This document shows, piece by piece, positions 63,084-64,000 of a DNA stretch of 64,000 bases (positions are counted from its first letter, which is position 1; every line of letters begins with the position of its first letter). The position numbers and the translations under genes were made by a program. Below the pieces are notes generated by a model. That model was not told the DNA's origin, searched no databases, and saw nothing but the letters and a program-made list of their open reading frames with translations. This DNA comes from an alpha proteobacterium HIMB59 (GTDB lineage Bacteria; Pseudomonadota; Alphaproteobacteria; HIMB59): NCBI GenBank assembly GCA_004321805.1, contig SGZV01000001.1, positions 1-64,000 of the forward strand. Reading direction: 5' to 3'.

Positions 63084-64000
63084 TGTATCATAATAGTATT
63101 TTGTGCAATGAGCTCATCTGCATAATTAAATGAATTATGATTGATTAATTCATAAATCACAAGGTTGGTTAAAACCCTTTCTACAAATATTCTTGTTTCT
63201 CTTGATGGTATTGACTCAATAAGCAAAAAACTATCATTATTAAATGATGTTTTTTTCATCCATTTAGATAAATTTCCTGGCCCTGCGTTGTAAGATATTA
63301 AAGCTTTTAACAAATCACCATTAATACTTTTCATGTTTAATAAACTTTTGAGATAGAGACTTCCGGTATCAACATTTATTTGTGGATCGTAAAGATGTCT
63401 AGGGTTAGATTTGAAATTATATTTTTTATTTACCATCCTTGCTGTTGATGGAAGAATTTGCATAAGCCCATAAGCACTTTTTCCACTCCTAGCAAAAGCA
63501 CTAAATTGTGACTCCTGCCTTATCATGCTTAAAATTAATATAGGGTCTACTTCATTGAATTCATAATTTTCTATCCATTGAGGGGTAGGGTACAAAAATT
63601 CTATAGGAGCATTTTCTTTAAATAAATATTTTGCAGTTTTAATTTGAAGAGAGCTCAGGTCATTTTTTTTGGAAAAACCTAATAATGTCATTTTGAAACG
63701 GTCATTGGAGATACTTTGAATTCTATTTAATTCAATTTCTGCAATAGGAATTTCATCTATTTCAATTAAAGCTTGAATTCTTTCTCCTAAAACACTTTGA
63801 GTAAAAGAATTTAGGTCTTTTGATAATTCTAAATCGTTAAATTCAAAGTCAATAATAGGTTTATCTAAAATTCTACAAGAAAGAAGAGAATAAATATTAA
63901 AGCTTGGATTACACGCAGCATTTAGTGAATCAAGGGAGGCTTCAAAAGTAATATTGTCTTTTGGGTCTTTAGTTGCCGATAGGAAAGACCAATAAGCTCC
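63080..64000 (-). CDS. Soluble lytic murein transglycosylase, C-terminal part (5' end outside window)
   Basis: The catalytic domain is clear: DPILILSMIRQESQFSAFARSG (in part) carries the active-site Glu, AYGLMQILPSTARMV the second motif, and LISYNAGPGNLSKW the third, as in Slt70-type enzymes that cut peptidoglycan to anhydro-muropeptides. The frame is open from the stop at 63080 to the window edge without interruption. The upstream helical part (AYWSF, then acidic helices) fits the superhelical domain of Slt. An internal ATG at 63691 is not the true start. Confidence 0.88.
   Translation of the reverse strand, partial: GAYWSFLSATKDPKDNITFEASLDSLNAACNPSFNIYSLLSCRILDKPIIDFEFNDLELSKDLNSFTQSVLGERIQALIEIDEIPIAEIELNRIQSISNDRFKMTLLGFSKKNDLSSLQIKTAKYLFKENAPIEFLYPTPQWIENYEFNEVDPILILSMIRQESQFSAFARSGKSAYGLMQILPSTARMVNKKYNFKSNPRHLYDPQINVDTGSLYLKSLLNMKSINGDLLKALISYNAGPGNLSKWMKKTSFNNDSFLLIESIPSRETRIFVERVLTNLVIYELINHNSFNYADELIAQNTIMIQ

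Overview
The window is a strongly AT-rich, very tightly packed bacterial chromosome segment. It carries about 78 protein genes and one tRNA-Leu, with no rRNA, insertion sequence, phage gene or CRISPR array. The lineage looks alphaproteobacterial. Supporting marks are a CcrM-type GANTC methyltransferase, an aa3 cytochrome oxidase cluster in the order coxB-coxA-ctaB-(33-residue protein)-ctaG-coxC-surf1, an ATP synthase F0 operon atpI-atpB-atpE-atpF'-atpF, a metX-metW pair behind a SAM-II-like riboswitch, and the linked blocks hisC-tyrC, argH-lptM-lysA, mutY/DUF721/dsbA/smc and purD/xseA. The base composition, short intergenic gaps and slightly short proteins suggest a streamlined, probably marine and free-living cell. 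Assignment to a named clade (for example the HIMB59/AEGEAN-169 type) is inference only.

Layout. 1-3.4 kb: a partial membrane protein, an iron-dependent alcohol dehydrogenase and a run of small proteins of unknown function, several rich in cysteine. 3.5-9.0 kb: a nitrilase-like amidohydrolase, a renalase-like flavoprotein, a PsiE-like membrane protein, ung, a small helical protein, gloB with a divergent methyltransferase, and a TauE/SafE-like exporter. 9.0-17.1 kb: amino-acid biosynthesis (metX, metW, hisC, tyrC, lysA, argH) mixed with plsC, a YdcF-like protein and an LptM-like lipoprotein. 17.1-24.0 kb: a HIG1-like protein, an esterase, an HNH nuclease, coq7, dsbB, a DedA-like protein, a putative manganese transporter divergent from mntR, an iron-type ABC permease and a LysE-type exporter. 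24.05 kb: tRNA-Leu(CAA).

24.1-30.6 kb is a + strand run: flavin reductase, ribF, ileS, lspA, a DUF3035-like lipoprotein, pgi and a DUF6787-like protein. 30.6-35.5 kb: rsmD, an RluB-type pseudouridine synthase, a class-I amidotransferase, tadA, purD and xseA. 35.5-41.7 kb: the envelope block lpxL-lpxK-waaA-DUF374-msbA followed by ubiA, with rsmE divergent. 42.5-52.1 kb: the terminal oxidase operon continuing into an M32 carboxypeptidase, thrC and an M16 protease. 52.1-64 kb: rnhA-thrB, a lipoprotein, the atp F0 operon, smc, dsbA, a DUF721 protein, mutY, ccrM, rnhB, a MoaB-type protein and the 3' part of a lytic transglycosylase.

Together the genes cover respiration (coq7 and ubiA for ubiquinone, cytochrome oxidase, ATP synthase), lipid A and Kdo assembly and export, and Met/Thr/Lys/Arg/aromatic amino-acid synthesis. 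They also cover genome upkeep (ung, mutY, xseA, rnhA, rnhB, smc, ccrM). The main unusual feature is compaction: nearly all convergent gene pairs overlap at their stop codons, two divergent pairs share a CATG start, and many same-strand neighbours share ATGA or TAATG. The most interesting regulatory candidates are the SAM-II-like element before metX, a perfect 20-bp palindrome between mntR and the putative manganese transporter operon, and a 12-bp-arm inverted repeat before the alcohol dehydrogenase. I see no clear new multi-gene system.
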